NCBI GenBank assembly: GCA_015662865.1
Contig: DQTH01000126.1
Coordinates: 1 to 37,284 of the forward strand
DNA from: Desulfocapsa sulfexigens
GTDB taxonomy: Bacteria; Desulfobacterota; Desulfobulbia; Desulfobulbales; Desulfocapsaceae
Direction: 5' to 3'
DNA: 37,284 bases
Shown here: positions 9,455 through 19,083 of the stretch, piece by piece
Layout of the letters: each line of letters opens with the position of its first letter
Position numbering within the stretch: position 1 is the stretch's first letter
Translations under genes and position numbers: made by a program
The notes under the pieces: model-generated
The model's database searches: none
The model's input: only the letters and a program-made list of their open reading frames with translations
Told to the model about the DNA's origin: nothing

Positions 9455-10413
9455 AAGGCAGCCATCACTCCGGCAGTTAAAAGAAAATTAAGCAGGGAAA
9501 TCGGCAGCAGGATCTTCCAGCCAAAACTGAGCATCTGATCAACTCTCACTCGTGGGAAAGTCCAGCGAAACCACATCATAAGAAAAAGGAAAAAATAGAT
9601 CTTCAAGAGCATCCACACAGGCCCGGGAAAAAACGGCCCCAGCCAGCCACCAAGGAAGAGCACAGAGGCAATGGCTGCAGCCACGAACATGTAGGTGTAC
9701 TCAGCAAGAAAGAAAAGAGAAAACATCATACCGGAATATTCAGTATGGAACCCGGCAACCAGCTCACTTTCCGCTTCTGCAAAATCAAAGGGGCTGCGGT
9801 TGGTTTCCATTGTTATGGCAACCAGATAAATCAGGAAGGCCACCGGCTGATACAGGGCAAACCACAGGGAATGATCCTGAGCCACTACAATCTCACGAAG
9901 ACTGAAGGTTCCGGACAGGAGAATAATAGGCAGAATGCAGAGCAGGAGCGGAATCTTATATGCGAGAATCTGGGCAACCGCCCTAGATGCACCAAGGAGT
10001 GCGTACTTATTATCACAGCCCCAGCCAGCCAGGAGAATTCCCAGGGTATTGAGTAAACCAAGGGCAATAACCAGCAGCAATCCCACATCCAGTTCATGGG
10101 CCTGAATGTTTTCGGAAAAAGGCACTGGCAACAGGGCCACAAACACAGGAACCAGGCAGATAATGGGTGCCAGGATAAAAATAGGAGTGTCCGCAGACCT
10201 CGGAAAAATAATCTGTTTGGAAACCAGTTTCAGGCCGTCTGCAACAGTCTGCAGCAATCCAGCCGGTCCAACTTCAGTGGGGCCCAGCCGATACTGCATG
10301 TGGCCCGCAACTTTTCGCTCAAGCCAGACCACAAAAACAGCATTGAGACCTACAACCAGAGTAATTCCCAGGATGGACAGCAGGGTCCGGACGATGGTAA
10401 TTTCCATAATCAT
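9451..10413 (-). CDS. nuoH: NADH-quinone oxidoreductase subunit H
   Basis: ERKVAGHMQYRLGPTEVGPAGLLQTVADGLKL and ETNRSPFDFAEAESELVAGFHTEYSGM motifs. Confidence 0.95.
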   Translation of the reverse strand: MIMEITIVRTLLSILGITLVVGLNAVFVVWLERKVAGHMQYRLGPTEVGPAGLLQTVADGLKLVSKQIIFPRSADTPIFILAPIICLVPVFVALLPVPFSENIQAHELDVGLLLVIALGLLNTLGILLAGWGCDNKYALLGASRAVAQILAYKIPLLLCILPIILLSGTFSLREIVVAQDHSLWFALYQPVAFLIYLVAITMETNRSPFDFAEAESELVAGFHTEYSGMMFSLFFLAEYTYMFVAAAIASVLFLGGWLGPFFPGPVWMLLKIYFFLFLMMWFRWTFPRVRVDQMLSFGWKILLPISLLNFLLTAGVMAAL

Positions 10414-11552
10414 CTGTCCACCTCCGGAATAACAAGATCAAGGCTGCCAAGTACTGCCAGTGCATCCGCCAGCAACTGTCCTTTGGCCATCTTGGAAAAA
10501 ATACTGAGATTTGCAAAAGAGGGAACCCGGTACTTCACCCGGTATGGAATTTTACTGCCGTCACTCACAGCATAAATCATCAGCTCACCCCTTGGTGTTT
10601 CAACAGACATAGTGGCCTCACCTTCAGGAGGTTTGATGATTTTCGGAACCTTGGAGCGGATCGGGCCTTCGGGCATTCCTGCTATGGTCTGCTCGATGAT
10701 GTTCAGGCTTTCTTCTATTTCCTGCAGTCGCACAAGATATCTGGCCAGACAGTCTCCGGTCTGTTCCACTGGAATCTCGAAATCAAGTTCAGGATAGATT
10801 GAATAGGGTTCACGAAGACGAACGTCATACTTTTCACCGGAACCACGGAGAACAGGACCAGTCAATCCGTATCCCCAGGTATCAAAGGGCAGGATAACAC
10901 CCACATCCCTGGTTCGTTCCTGAAAAATCACATTACCGGTGACAAGGTCATGATACGACGCCAGATGGCTTCGCATATGGTCGACGAAATCCTGTGCACC
11001 TTTTAGAAAAACCGAATCGACATCTGCGCCAACTCCACCAAAGCGGAAGAAGCAGTAGGTGAGACGAGATCCGGTGAGTGTTTCCAGCAGATCAAGAATT
11101 TTCTCCCTGTCTTCGAAGGCGTGGAGAAAGGGTGTGAAAGCACCAAGATCCAGCAGAAATGCACCAAACCAGAGGAAATGGCTTGAAATCCTGTTAAGCT
11201 CTGTTGTGAGCACACGGATATATTCTGCCCTGCGCGGTACCTCGTAGCCGCACATTTTTTCCACCAGACAAACCCACGCCTGATTGTAGGACAAGGCGCT
11301 CAGATAATCCATTCGTGCCATGTATGGCAGAACCTGTGTATAAGTCAGGGTCTCGGCAATCTTTTCCTGCATCCGATGCCCATAGCCAAGCACAGGATCA
11401 GCGCTCAAAATATACTCGCCATCCATGTGCAGGACGACGCGTAGAACACCATGGGTTCCAGGGTGCTGTGGTCCGAGATTCAGGATGAAATCATTTTCCT
11501 GATCACCTACAGTTTCAAGATTATATGTTGCTGCAGTCTGAGAATCAAACAT
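10410..11552 (-). CDS. nuoD: NADH-quinone oxidoreductase subunit D
   Basis: NLGPQHPGTHGVLRVVLHMDGE motif of NuoD. Confidence 0.95.
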   Translation of the reverse strand: MFDSQTAATYNLETVGDQENDFILNLGPQHPGTHGVLRVVLHMDGEYILSADPVLGYGHRMQEKIAETLTYTQVLPYMARMDYLSALSYNQAWVCLVEKMCGYEVPRRAEYIRVLTTELNRISSHFLWFGAFLLDLGAFTPFLHAFEDREKILDLLETLTGSRLTYCFFRFGGVGADVDSVFLKGAQDFVDHMRSHLASYHDLVTGNVIFQERTRDVGVILPFDTWGYGLTGPVLRGSGEKYDVRLREPYSIYPELDFEIPVEQTGDCLARYLVRLQEIEESLNIIEQTIAGMPEGPIRSKVPKIIKPPEGEATMSVETPRGELMIYAVSDGSKIPYRVKYRVPSFANLSIFSKMAKGQLLADALAVLGSLDLVIPEVDR

Positions 11553-12010
11553 CAGTGTATCCCTGCAATTTGTTGTTCAGGTCGTTTAAAATCTTTACGC
11601 AGAGGATGAAAAGTAACATCTTCCGGCAGGAGCAGGCAGCGACTGTCTTTGCTGCCATCGTAAACAATTCCAAAAAATTCTCCGGTCTCCCGTTCATGCC
11701 AGACAGCACCAGGATATATGGCACCAATGGAAGGAAACACCGGGTTGTTCCTTCCTGTCTCTATGACAACTTTGAAACGGGCACTCTGTCTGTAATGGTT
11801 AAAGAACCAGACTCCCTGCATGGTCTCTGTGGAGAGATTGTCCACGGCAGTCACTGTTTCAAGAAAAAAACAGAATGAATGCAAGGCGCGGCATACGGAT
11901 TTCAGCTGCTCAGCCTGTATCTCTGCCTGGGCATGGATACCGCTCTGCTGGTAATCCTGTGCCTCCACTGTGACATTTACATCATGGAGTGCTGTTTCGA
12001 TTATAGACAT
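11552..12010 (-). CDS. nuoC: NADH-quinone oxidoreductase subunit C
   Basis: WHERETGEFFGIVYDGSKDSRCLLLPEDVTFHPLRKDF motif of NuoC. Confidence 0.93.
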   Translation of the reverse strand: MSIIETALHDVNVTVEAQDYQQSGIHAQAEIQAEQLKSVCRALHSFCFFLETVTAVDNLSTETMQGVWFFNHYRQSARFKVVIETGRNNPVFPSIGAIYPGAVWHERETGEFFGIVYDGSKDSRCLLLPEDVTFHPLRKDFKRPEQQIAGIH

Positions 12011-12060
12011 GATCCTTTCTTCTATCTTTGTTTGTTAGTGTCTTTCCGGAAATAAGATTG

Positions 12061-12588
12061 TTAAGAAATTTCTTCCGTTCCCGGCAATTCCACAACAGGT
12101 GACTCAGGGAAACGCCGCACACCGCTGATCTTTTCTTCCAGTTTAAGAAATGCTTCAATCAGCGCTTCTGGTCTTGGCGGGCAGCCGGGCACATAAACAT
12201 CAACCGGGACAATACTCCCCACCCCTTCGACAACTGAATAATTAATCTCATCAAGCTTAAATGGACCACCGGTCATGGCACAGTTTCCCATGGCAATAAC
12301 CCATTTGGGAGCCGGCATCTGCAGGTACAGCCTTTTGACAGTATCTGCCATTTTGTGAGTTACAGTTCCAGCTACAATCATCACATCAGCCTGCCTTGGT
12401 GAGGCTCTGAAAACTCCCGCTCCAAAGCGATCCAGATCATATTTCGGTCCTGCGGCTGCCATCATTTCAATTGCACAGCACGCAAGTCCAAATGTCAGAG
12501 GCCAGAGAGAATTGGCCCTGGCATGATTCAGCACCTTATCAAGCTGTGCAAACTGTATCAGTGGAGGGACAACGCTTCCCGTTCCCAT
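12061..12588 (-). CDS. nuoB: NADH-quinone oxidoreductase subunit B
   Basis: [40 protein letters not shown] motifs. Confidence 0.95.
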   Translation of the reverse strand: MGTGSVVPPLIQFAQLDKVLNHARANSLWPLTFGLACCAIEMMAAAGPKYDLDRFGAGVFRASPRQADVMIVAGTVTHKMADTVKRLYLQMPAPKWVIAMGNCAMTGGPFKLDEINYSVVEGVGSIVPVDVYVPGCPPRPEALIEAFLKLEEKISGVRRFPESPVVELPGTEEIS

Positions 12589-13007
12589 TTCAGTACTCCT
12601 TTTGTCCAGGCATAGGCGACAGCCAGGGCCAGTATGATTACAAATAGTAAAATCTCAAAAAATCCCGCGAGTCCAACATGTTCTCTGTATATTCTTGCGA
12701 TGGGAAAGAGAAAGAGGACATCAACCTCAAAAACAATAAAAATCAGAGCATACAGATAATAAAAGACACCGAAACGAGCGGCCCGTGCCCGGCCAAAAGC
12801 CGGCATACCGCATTCGTAAATGGCGCTGAGTAAGGGGGCAGTTTCCCGGGGAGCAAGCAAGAGCCCGGCCACCAGCGGCAAAACGGCAAAGAGGGTACCG
12901 TAGATCAACATGATGGCCAGGGAATATATGTCGGCAACAAGGGCCGGATCCGGTTGCACCTGGGATAATATTTCAACTGCCTGTTGTTGAGTATGAGTCG
13001 GGTTCAT
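12558..13007 (-). CDS. nuoA: NADH-quinone oxidoreductase subunit A
   Basis: [39 protein letters not shown] motif; internal ATG at 13007 preferred over ORF start 13067. Confidence 0.92.
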   Translation of the reverse strand: MNPTHTQQQAVEILSQVQPDPALVADIYSLAIMLIYGTLFAVLPLVAGLLLAPRETAPLLSAIYECGMPAFGRARAARFGVFYYLYALIFIVFEVDVLFLFPIARIYREHVGLAGFFEILLFVIILALAVAYAWTKGVLKWEREALSLH

Positions 13008-13436
13008 ATATGTATTCTCGAAAACCGATGCACCAGTAGACGAAAAACAGATTCGTCGCCATGGCACACTGTAATTAATTATGCCTGCAAACTGCTGAGC
13101 AGAAACCCCTACAATGTAGGAGAGACGCTAACAAAAAAGTTCTAATAAGTATAATTTAAAATTAAAATAATTATAATTGATTCTACTAATGCACAGTAAA
13201 GATTCCCAATCCCTATTCACCTTACAAAGCATTCCAAAACATACCATTTTTATAGTTAAATCAGAACTATACAAAAACATAAAAAAGTGGTGAATGGAAA
13301 TTTCCTGTTCAAGAAATCAAAAAACAAAAAGGGCTGTTTCACTGAAAAAAAACTGAAATACAGGTGAAAATGCTGTGCTATTATAACGAAAACCAATCCT
13401 GATTCAGGAAGTGACTTGGGAAAGCTTCATGTTTTT

Positions 13437-13550
13437 TCAGTTATCTTTATCTTGATGTTTGATGTAATTCTTAACCATCCCGTCACCCAAAAAACCAACG
13501 GTGCTAACACAATCCCCTCGAGCCCAAAAGCTTAAAGCTGGCACTTTTTT
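13437..13550 (-). pseudogene. C-terminal relic of an IS200/IS605-type Y1 transposase (TnpA)
   Basis: Minus-strand translation KKVPALSFWARGDCVSTVGFLGDGMVKNYIKHQDKDN* resembles the WARGY-VSTVG...YI--Q C-terminal region of IS200-like TnpA; no full ORF upstream. Confidence 0.6.
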
Positions 13551-14040
13551 ACATTCATGATTTCATGATGCATTCGAATTACACGTTTTCCTTTGACAAA
13601 ACATATGGTGTTTGAAACATTCTATTTGAGTCCACACATGACCGACAGAGTCGGTCCATTTAGCAAGCGCATTTCTGAAGAGCATTTTGTCAAAAATAAT
13701 CCTACAATATTGCCTTTAATAAAAGCCTTGCTGCCAGGTCGGGTCTGTCTAAAATTAGACTTTTTCTTGTCAAACCATTCCTGCCGGACTCAAATCACCA
13801 ATAGAAAAACGAACCAGCTTCATCCTGGCCTTTTTCTTTTCAAAGTGTATCACTTCTTCAAAGGAGACAAATTGGACCAGCAACAAATTTACGCGTAACA
13901 GCGTAACAATACACAAAAATAAGAAGAAATTTCAGGTGGGAAAAGTTACATTTGTGTTATTCCTGAAAGAGTGGTAGAGCTGACGATTGAGAAACAATTG
14001 CCAAAATCAATAGTATATTACATGCGAGAGTAAGAGAAAA

Positions 14041-15489
14041 ATGAATATTCCAAGGATGTTGAATCCATATACAATCCGGCATCGTTTATTCATGCTCAGT
14101 GGTATTGCCATTGTAATGATCATTAGCTTAGTCTCTGTCTACTCCATGCAGTTTGTATCTTTGGAAGGCAAACTGGTCACCATGGAGCGGGTTGATGACC
14201 TGTTCAATGGTATTCTTGAATTACGCCGTTTTGAAAAAAATATCATGCTAATGCTCAACAGCGACAGTGTTGCGGAGGCTATAGGAGCCCAAAACAGGAT
14301 AGAATTATCCCTGGAACAGCTGATCCCATTGATAAAAATTTCCCAGGAAAAAGAGCTTCTGAATATTTTACAGGAAAATTTCAACAAATATACAGAAGCT
14401 TTCAAGCAATGGCGTGGTTCAGGAAAGTACAAGAGAAAGAGTAGCCCTGATAATCAAAACGGACAAATGGTTCGTCTTCTTGGCCAGAAGCTGGTGGACA
14501 ATGCGTCACGGCTTGTGCGATTAAACCGGGAAAATATCAGCGAGGGTTTCAAAACAATCCTGTTCTGGTTAACCTTTATGCCTGCCACTCTGTTCACAGT
14601 AGGGGCCATACTTTTTTTCTACCAGACCCAGAGTATACTCCTGCGTCTCTCTATTCTCGAACAGGGAACAAAAAACCTCGCTGCCGGTGAGTTCAGGATA
14701 ATCAAAATACCCCACAGTTCTCCTGATGAAGTTTCAGGACTAATCGATAATTTCAATCAAATGGTTGAAGCATTGGAGCAAAAGCAGGAACAACTGATTC
14801 AATCAAAAAAAATGGCCTCCATTGGTACATTTTCCTCCGGTATAGCTCATGAAATTAATAATCCCCTGAATAACATTTCACTTTCTGCTGATATACTGCT
14901 GGAAGATTTCGATTCCATGGATGAGAAGGAAATACGGGAAATTTTAAGCGATATCATGGAGCAAACAGAGCGCGCCAGTAAAATTGTCCGAAATCTCCTT
15001 GATTTCTCACGGGCCAGAGCACCGGACAGGGAACCACTTTATGTCGATTATGTTCTCCATAAAACAACAGACCTGATTGCCAATGAACTGCGAATACACA
15101 AAATTGCACTGCATAAAGAAATTGCCGATAACATCCCACGGGTTTATGGAGACCAGCATAAACTACAACAGGTATTTCTCAACCTGATTATAAATGCAGA
15201 ACAGGCCATTGGTGACTATGGAAGAATAGTAATAAAGGCCAGAACTTGTGATAACAAATATATACGGATAGATATCCGTGACACCGGACCAGGTATTTCC
15301 CCTGAAAATCTGGATAGAATTTTTGATCCGTTTTTCACTACCAAAGAGGCTGGAAAAGGAACAGGACTAGGACTTGCTATTGTTTATGGAATAGTTGAAA
15401 AACATGGTGGATACATAGAAGTCACCAGCAAGATTGACAAGGGGACAACCTTTTCCGTTTATCTGCCTGTTTACCAGGAAATAATGTAA
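14041..15489 (+). CDS. Membrane-bound sensor histidine kinase (HAMP-HisKA-HATPase)
   Basis: Two TM segments; [23 protein letters not shown]-box; [44 protein letters not shown]. Confidence 0.93.
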   Translation: MNIPRMLNPYTIRHRLFMLSGIAIVMIISLVSVYSMQFVSLEGKLVTMERVDDLFNGILELRRFEKNIMLMLNSDSVAEAIGAQNRIELSLEQLIPLIKISQEKELLNILQENFNKYTEAFKQWRGSGKYKRKSSPDNQNGQMVRLLGQKLVDNASRLVRLNRENISEGFKTILFWLTFMPATLFTVGAILFFYQTQSILLRLSILEQGTKNLAAGEFRIIKIPHSSPDEVSGLIDNFNQMVEALEQKQEQLIQSKKMASIGTFSSGIAHEINNPLNNISLSADILLEDFDSMDEKEIREILSDIMEQTERASKIVRNLLDFSRARAPDREPLYVDYVLHKTTDLIANELRIHKIALHKEIADNIPRVYGDQHKLQQVFLNLIINAEQAIGDYGRIVIKARTCDNKYIRIDIRDTGPGISPENLDRIFDPFFTTKEAGKGTGLGLAIVYGIVEKHGGYIEVTSKIDKGTTFSVYLPVYQEIM

Positions 15490-15586
15490 CCGTCAGCGGA
15501 GTTGCTATGACCTTGACATTACCGACACCCTGTATAAATTCACCAGTGAACTTTTACGAAATAATCGACACGGAGCAAGACAGAGA

Positions 15587-16951
15587 ATGTTAGCCATTGC
15601 CGTTATTGACGATGAAAAAACGGCAAGAAAGATGACCAGCCGTATCCTGGAACAGGCAGGATACAGAGTGGAAAGTTTTGAAACCGGTCGGGCCTTTCTG
15701 CAGCAGATGGAAAAGCACCCCTTTGATATCATCTTTCTCGACCTGCAACTTCCCGACATGGGAGGTCTGGAGATATTGAGCCATGTCAAGGCCATCCATC
15801 GCGACAGCGAGGTTATTATTGTTACCGGTCACGGTTCCATCGATAATGCCGTGGAAGCAACAAAGGAAGGTGCTTTTCATTACCTGACAAAACCCTGCAG
15901 GAAACATGATATATGCCTGATGGCAGAACGGGCTGCTGAAAAAATAAACCTGCACCTGGAAAATGTTCACCTTCGCTCCCGGATGGACAAAGAAGCTTTA
16001 CTGCCTGGTTTTATTGGAAACAGTAAAGCCATGCAGGCTATTTTTGAAACCATTTCAAAAGTGGCTCAGGTCAACTGTAATGTACTGCTTGAGGCGGAAA
16101 CAGGTACAGGAAAACAGTTGAGTGCACGTGCCATCCATGAACTGGGCCCACGAAAAGATGCCCCCTTTGTCTATTTCAACTGTGGCGGATTTACAGAAGA
16201 ACTGATCTGCAGCGAATTATTCGGCCATGAAAAAGGAGCTTTTACCGGAGCAGATGTTCGCAAAATCGGCCTGCTGGAATCAGCGGCAGGTGGCACTGTA
16301 CTGCTTGATGAAGTCGGAGAGATGCCGCTTTCCATGCAGGTAAAACTACTGCATGTGCTCCAGGAACGTCAGGTTCTCAGGGTTGGTGGAACCCGTCCGG
16401 TTGAACTCAATATTCGGATCATTGCTGCCACAAACAGAAATATAAAGGATCTTATTCAAAAAGGAAAATTCCGTGAGGATCTCTATTACAGGCTTAATGT
16501 AGTCACCCTCCGCCTTCCCAGGCTCAGGGAACGGCGTGAAGACATTCCGTTACTCATACATCACTTTATCATCAGGGCCAATAAGGCATTTTCCAAGAAT
16601 ATAAAAGGGATGTCAGTCCCGGCACTGGAACTGCTCATGCACTACAGCTTCCCTGGCAATGTCCGTGAACTGGAAAACATTATTCAGCATGCAGCAGCCC
16701 TGACTGAAGCGGATAAGCTGACTCCCGAAGACCTACCGGCCCGCCTGCGGCAATGCTCTTATCTCGACACTGAAGAAGAGGAGCTTATCCCTTTGGAGGA
16801 AATGGAGAAACGCTACATCTCCAAAGTACTGACAACAACAAACCATAATATCAAGGCCGCCGGGAAAATTTTACGGCTGCCAAGAACAACATTATGGCGA
16901 CGTATAAAAAAATATGGACTTACGGGTGGCAAAGACACTGAGGAGAAATAA
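15587..16951 (+). CDS. NtrC-family sigma-54-dependent response regulator
   Basis: Receiver domain (DDEKT...DIIFLDLQLPDMGG), AAA+ (ETGTGK, GAFTGAD, LLDEVGEMP), Fis-type C-terminal HTH. Confidence 0.95.
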   Translation: MLAIAVIDDEKTARKMTSRILEQAGYRVESFETGRAFLQQMEKHPFDIIFLDLQLPDMGGLEILSHVKAIHRDSEVIIVTGHGSIDNAVEATKEGAFHYLTKPCRKHDICLMAERAAEKINLHLENVHLRSRMDKEALLPGFIGNSKAMQAIFETISKVAQVNCNVLLEAETGTGKQLSARAIHELGPRKDAPFVYFNCGGFTEELICSELFGHEKGAFTGADVRKIGLLESAAGGTVLLDEVGEMPLSMQVKLLHVLQERQVLRVGGTRPVELNIRIIAATNRNIKDLIQKGKFREDLYYRLNVVTLRLPRLRERREDIPLLIHHFIIRANKAFSKNIKGMSVPALELLMHYSFPGNVRELENIIQHAAALTEADKLTPEDLPARLRQCSYLDTEEEELIPLEEMEKRYISKVLTTTNHNIKAAGKILRLPRTTLWRRIKKYGLTGGKDTEEK

Positions 16952-17041
16952 CAGTAACCGTTTCATATTGGAACACCATGCAAGCCGCGCACCCCAACCA
17001 TCCACGCAATATCACCTAGTTACTAAACACACCCCTCCACT

Positions 17042-17083
17042 GTTTCAAAATGAAACCCGGACACTGTCTGTTCAAAATGAAAC
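17042..17083. promoter_or_regulatory. Two tandem near-identical palindromic candidate enhancer sites for a sigma-54 activator
   Basis: GTTTCA-AAA-TGAAAC (17042-17056) perfect palindrome and TGTTCAAAATGAAAC (17069-17083); located upstream of the candidate sigma-54 promoter. Confidence 0.6.
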
Positions 17084-17193
17084 ACGCCCATCTACTCTTT
17101 TTCTCTTCGAGAATAAAAAAATCCACCCCCTAACCTCCTGAAAAAGTATCATTATTCTTCATTCTTCTTCTCGCCTTCATCACATTCCTCATT

Positions 17194-17211
17194 CCGGCAT
17201 CTCTATTGCTA
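17194..17211 (+). promoter_or_regulatory. Candidate sigma-54 (-24/-12) promoter of the TSUP operon
   Basis: CCGGCATCTCTATTGCTA: GG, 10 nt, GC spacing with TTGCT; ~130 bp upstream of 17339 ATG and next to an NtrC-type regulator gene. Confidence 0.6.
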
Positions 17212-17338
17212 CTGGTCCTGACGAAATCGTTGACAACCAGATGCTTTCCATAACGAAACCATCCTTATTTTCCGATTTTCGGTAATTTGTTGAACAACAG
17301 AAACAGTTTTTTAAAGGACAGAGAGGATATTACAAACA

Positions 17339-18274
17339 ATGATACACATGTATTTACCCATTGCAGGAAACAGTGTGAATATTTTCCTGATTCTCGGCCT
17401 GGGAGGATTTGTAGGGCTGCTTTCAGGAATTTTTGGTGTAGGCGGTGGCTTTTTGATGACTCCCCTGCTTATGATGTTCGGAATTCCGCCAACAGTGGCA
17501 GCAGCATCGGATTCCAACCAGATTGTCGGTGCATCCACTTCCGGGTCCCTGGCCCATATGCGGCTGGGAAATGTGGACATCCCAATGGGTGTAATGCTGC
17601 TCATCGGTGGTATTGCCGGTGGTACCGTGGGAGTTCAGGTTATTAAGCTTCTTAGAGCCATGGGAAATGCTGATTTTCTCATTGCCATCACGTATGTCAT
17701 CATGCTCGGAGGAGTGGGGGGATATATGTTCTGGGAAAGTCTTCAGGGTTTGAAAAAAGAAAAAACTGGAGACTCAGCGGAAAAAGTCGATCCTGTGGTA
17801 GAAAAAACTGAAGGGAAGTCGCTTATTCAAAAATTACCATTCCAGTATAAATTTGAAAAATCAGGCTGTGAGATATCCATGCTCCTGCCCCTGGGATTTG
17901 GAATTCTTGTGGGAATACTGGCCGCAATCATGGGTGTGGGTGGAGGATTTATCATGGTACCGGTGATGGTTTACCTGCTGAGAATGCCCATGCATGTCGT
18001 TGTTGGTACCAGTCTGTTTCAAATTCTTTTTACCTGTGTGAACGTAACTATCATGCAGTCATGGTCAAACCACACTGTGGATTTTGTTCTGGCAGTTCTG
18101 CTGTTGCTCGGTTCCACCATTGGTGCCCAGGTAGGAACGGCGGTCTCTAAGAGACTCAAAGCAGACCAGCTGAAGATTATGCTGGCCAGCCTTGTTCTTC
18201 TGGTCTGTGTGAAAATGATGGCTGGCCTGCTCATGACGCCGACAATCATGGTAGCGCTCAAAGGTGGTCACTAA
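17339..18274 (+). CDS. TSUP/TauE-SafE family permease (putative sulfite/sulfonate exporter)
   Basis: GGFVGLLSGIFGVGGGFLMTPLLM and GILVGILAAIMGVGGGFIMVPVMVYLL duplicated TSUP motifs. Confidence 0.9.
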   Translation: MIHMYLPIAGNSVNIFLILGLGGFVGLLSGIFGVGGGFLMTPLLMMFGIPPTVAAASDSNQIVGASTSGSLAHMRLGNVDIPMGVMLLIGGIAGGTVGVQVIKLLRAMGNADFLIAITYVIMLGGVGGYMFWESLQGLKKEKTGDSAEKVDPVVEKTEGKSLIQKLPFQYKFEKSGCEISMLLPLGFGILVGILAAIMGVGGGFIMVPVMVYLLRMPMHVVVGTSLFQILFTCVNVTIMQSWSNHTVDFVLAVLLLLGSTIGAQVGTAVSKRLKADQLKIMLASLVLLVCVKMMAGLLMTPTIMVALKGGH

Positions 18275-18275
18275 A

Positions 18276-19064
18276 ATGGACACGGAGAAAATAACAATGG
18301 GAAAATTCGTATTTATTCTGAGCATACTCATGTTCCTGACCTTGCCAGGTCAGCCGTCAGAGGCCTCAGAGCATCCTGTCAGCCTTGAGCTTACAGATTC
18401 AATCATAAAAATTTCAACTTTCTACAACGGCACAACTCTGGAGGCATCCGGTATTATTCCTGCTGATGCGGATGTTCTTCTTCGGGTCAGCGGTCCAAAA
18501 GAAAACGTACACCTGAAGGTCAAGGGAAAGGTGGCAGGTGTTCTGTGGATGAACAAGAGTGATGCAGAGCTGGACAATACCCCATCGGTATACATGCTGT
18601 ATACCCCTGAAAAAAGCTCCAAACTCCTTGAAACTCAGGGCGTGGATATGGGATACAGTGCACTGGCCAAAGGCATTACTATCAAACCGGAATCTGCTGA
18701 TAAGGCATTTATTTTTGCCGAGTATGTAAAGTTGATGGAAGAAGCCGGAGTGTATACAGTTAACAAAAGCAGCATCCACTACAAAGACGTGGAAAATGGA
18801 CAGAAAAGCTTTTCAGCTACCCTGACGATTCCTTCCAAAATGAATGCCGGAGAGTACATGGTTGAGGCTGTTACAGTGGAAAATGGACATGTCCTGGGAC
18901 GGAGTGAAAAAAAGCTTACCCTTGAGCTCTCAGGTCTGCCCAAGGTGATCGCTGCACTGGCATTTGGCTATCCTCTGCTTTTTGGTATCATGGCAGTTTT
19001 TATTGCTGTTGCCACAGGTCTTATAATCGGTACCCTGTTCAAGGGTGGAGGTGGTTCCCATTAA
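18276..19064 (+). CDS. TIGR02186-like membrane-anchored protein
   Basis: Signal peptide, VLLRVSGPKENVHLKVKGKVAGVLWMNKSDAELDNTPSVYMLY, C-terminal TM; typical neighbour of TSUP permeases. Confidence 0.7.
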   Translation: MDTEKITMGKFVFILSILMFLTLPGQPSEASEHPVSLELTDSIIKISTFYNGTTLEASGIIPADADVLLRVSGPKENVHLKVKGKVAGVLWMNKSDAELDNTPSVYMLYTPEKSSKLLETQGVDMGYSALAKGITIKPESADKAFIFAEYVKLMEEAGVYTVNKSSIHYKDVENGQKSFSATLTIPSKMNAGEYMVEAVTVENGHVLGRSEKKLTLELSGLPKVIAALAFGYPLLFGIMAVFIAVATGLIIGTLFKGGGGSH

Positions 19065-19083
19065 CTTTAACAGCGAAAAAAAG

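Noticed and set aside
13593-13898. 101 aa plus-strand ORF in the nuoA/kinase gap
   Set aside because: No motif or convincing ribosome-binding site; lies in decayed A/T-rich intergenic DNA next to a transposase relic
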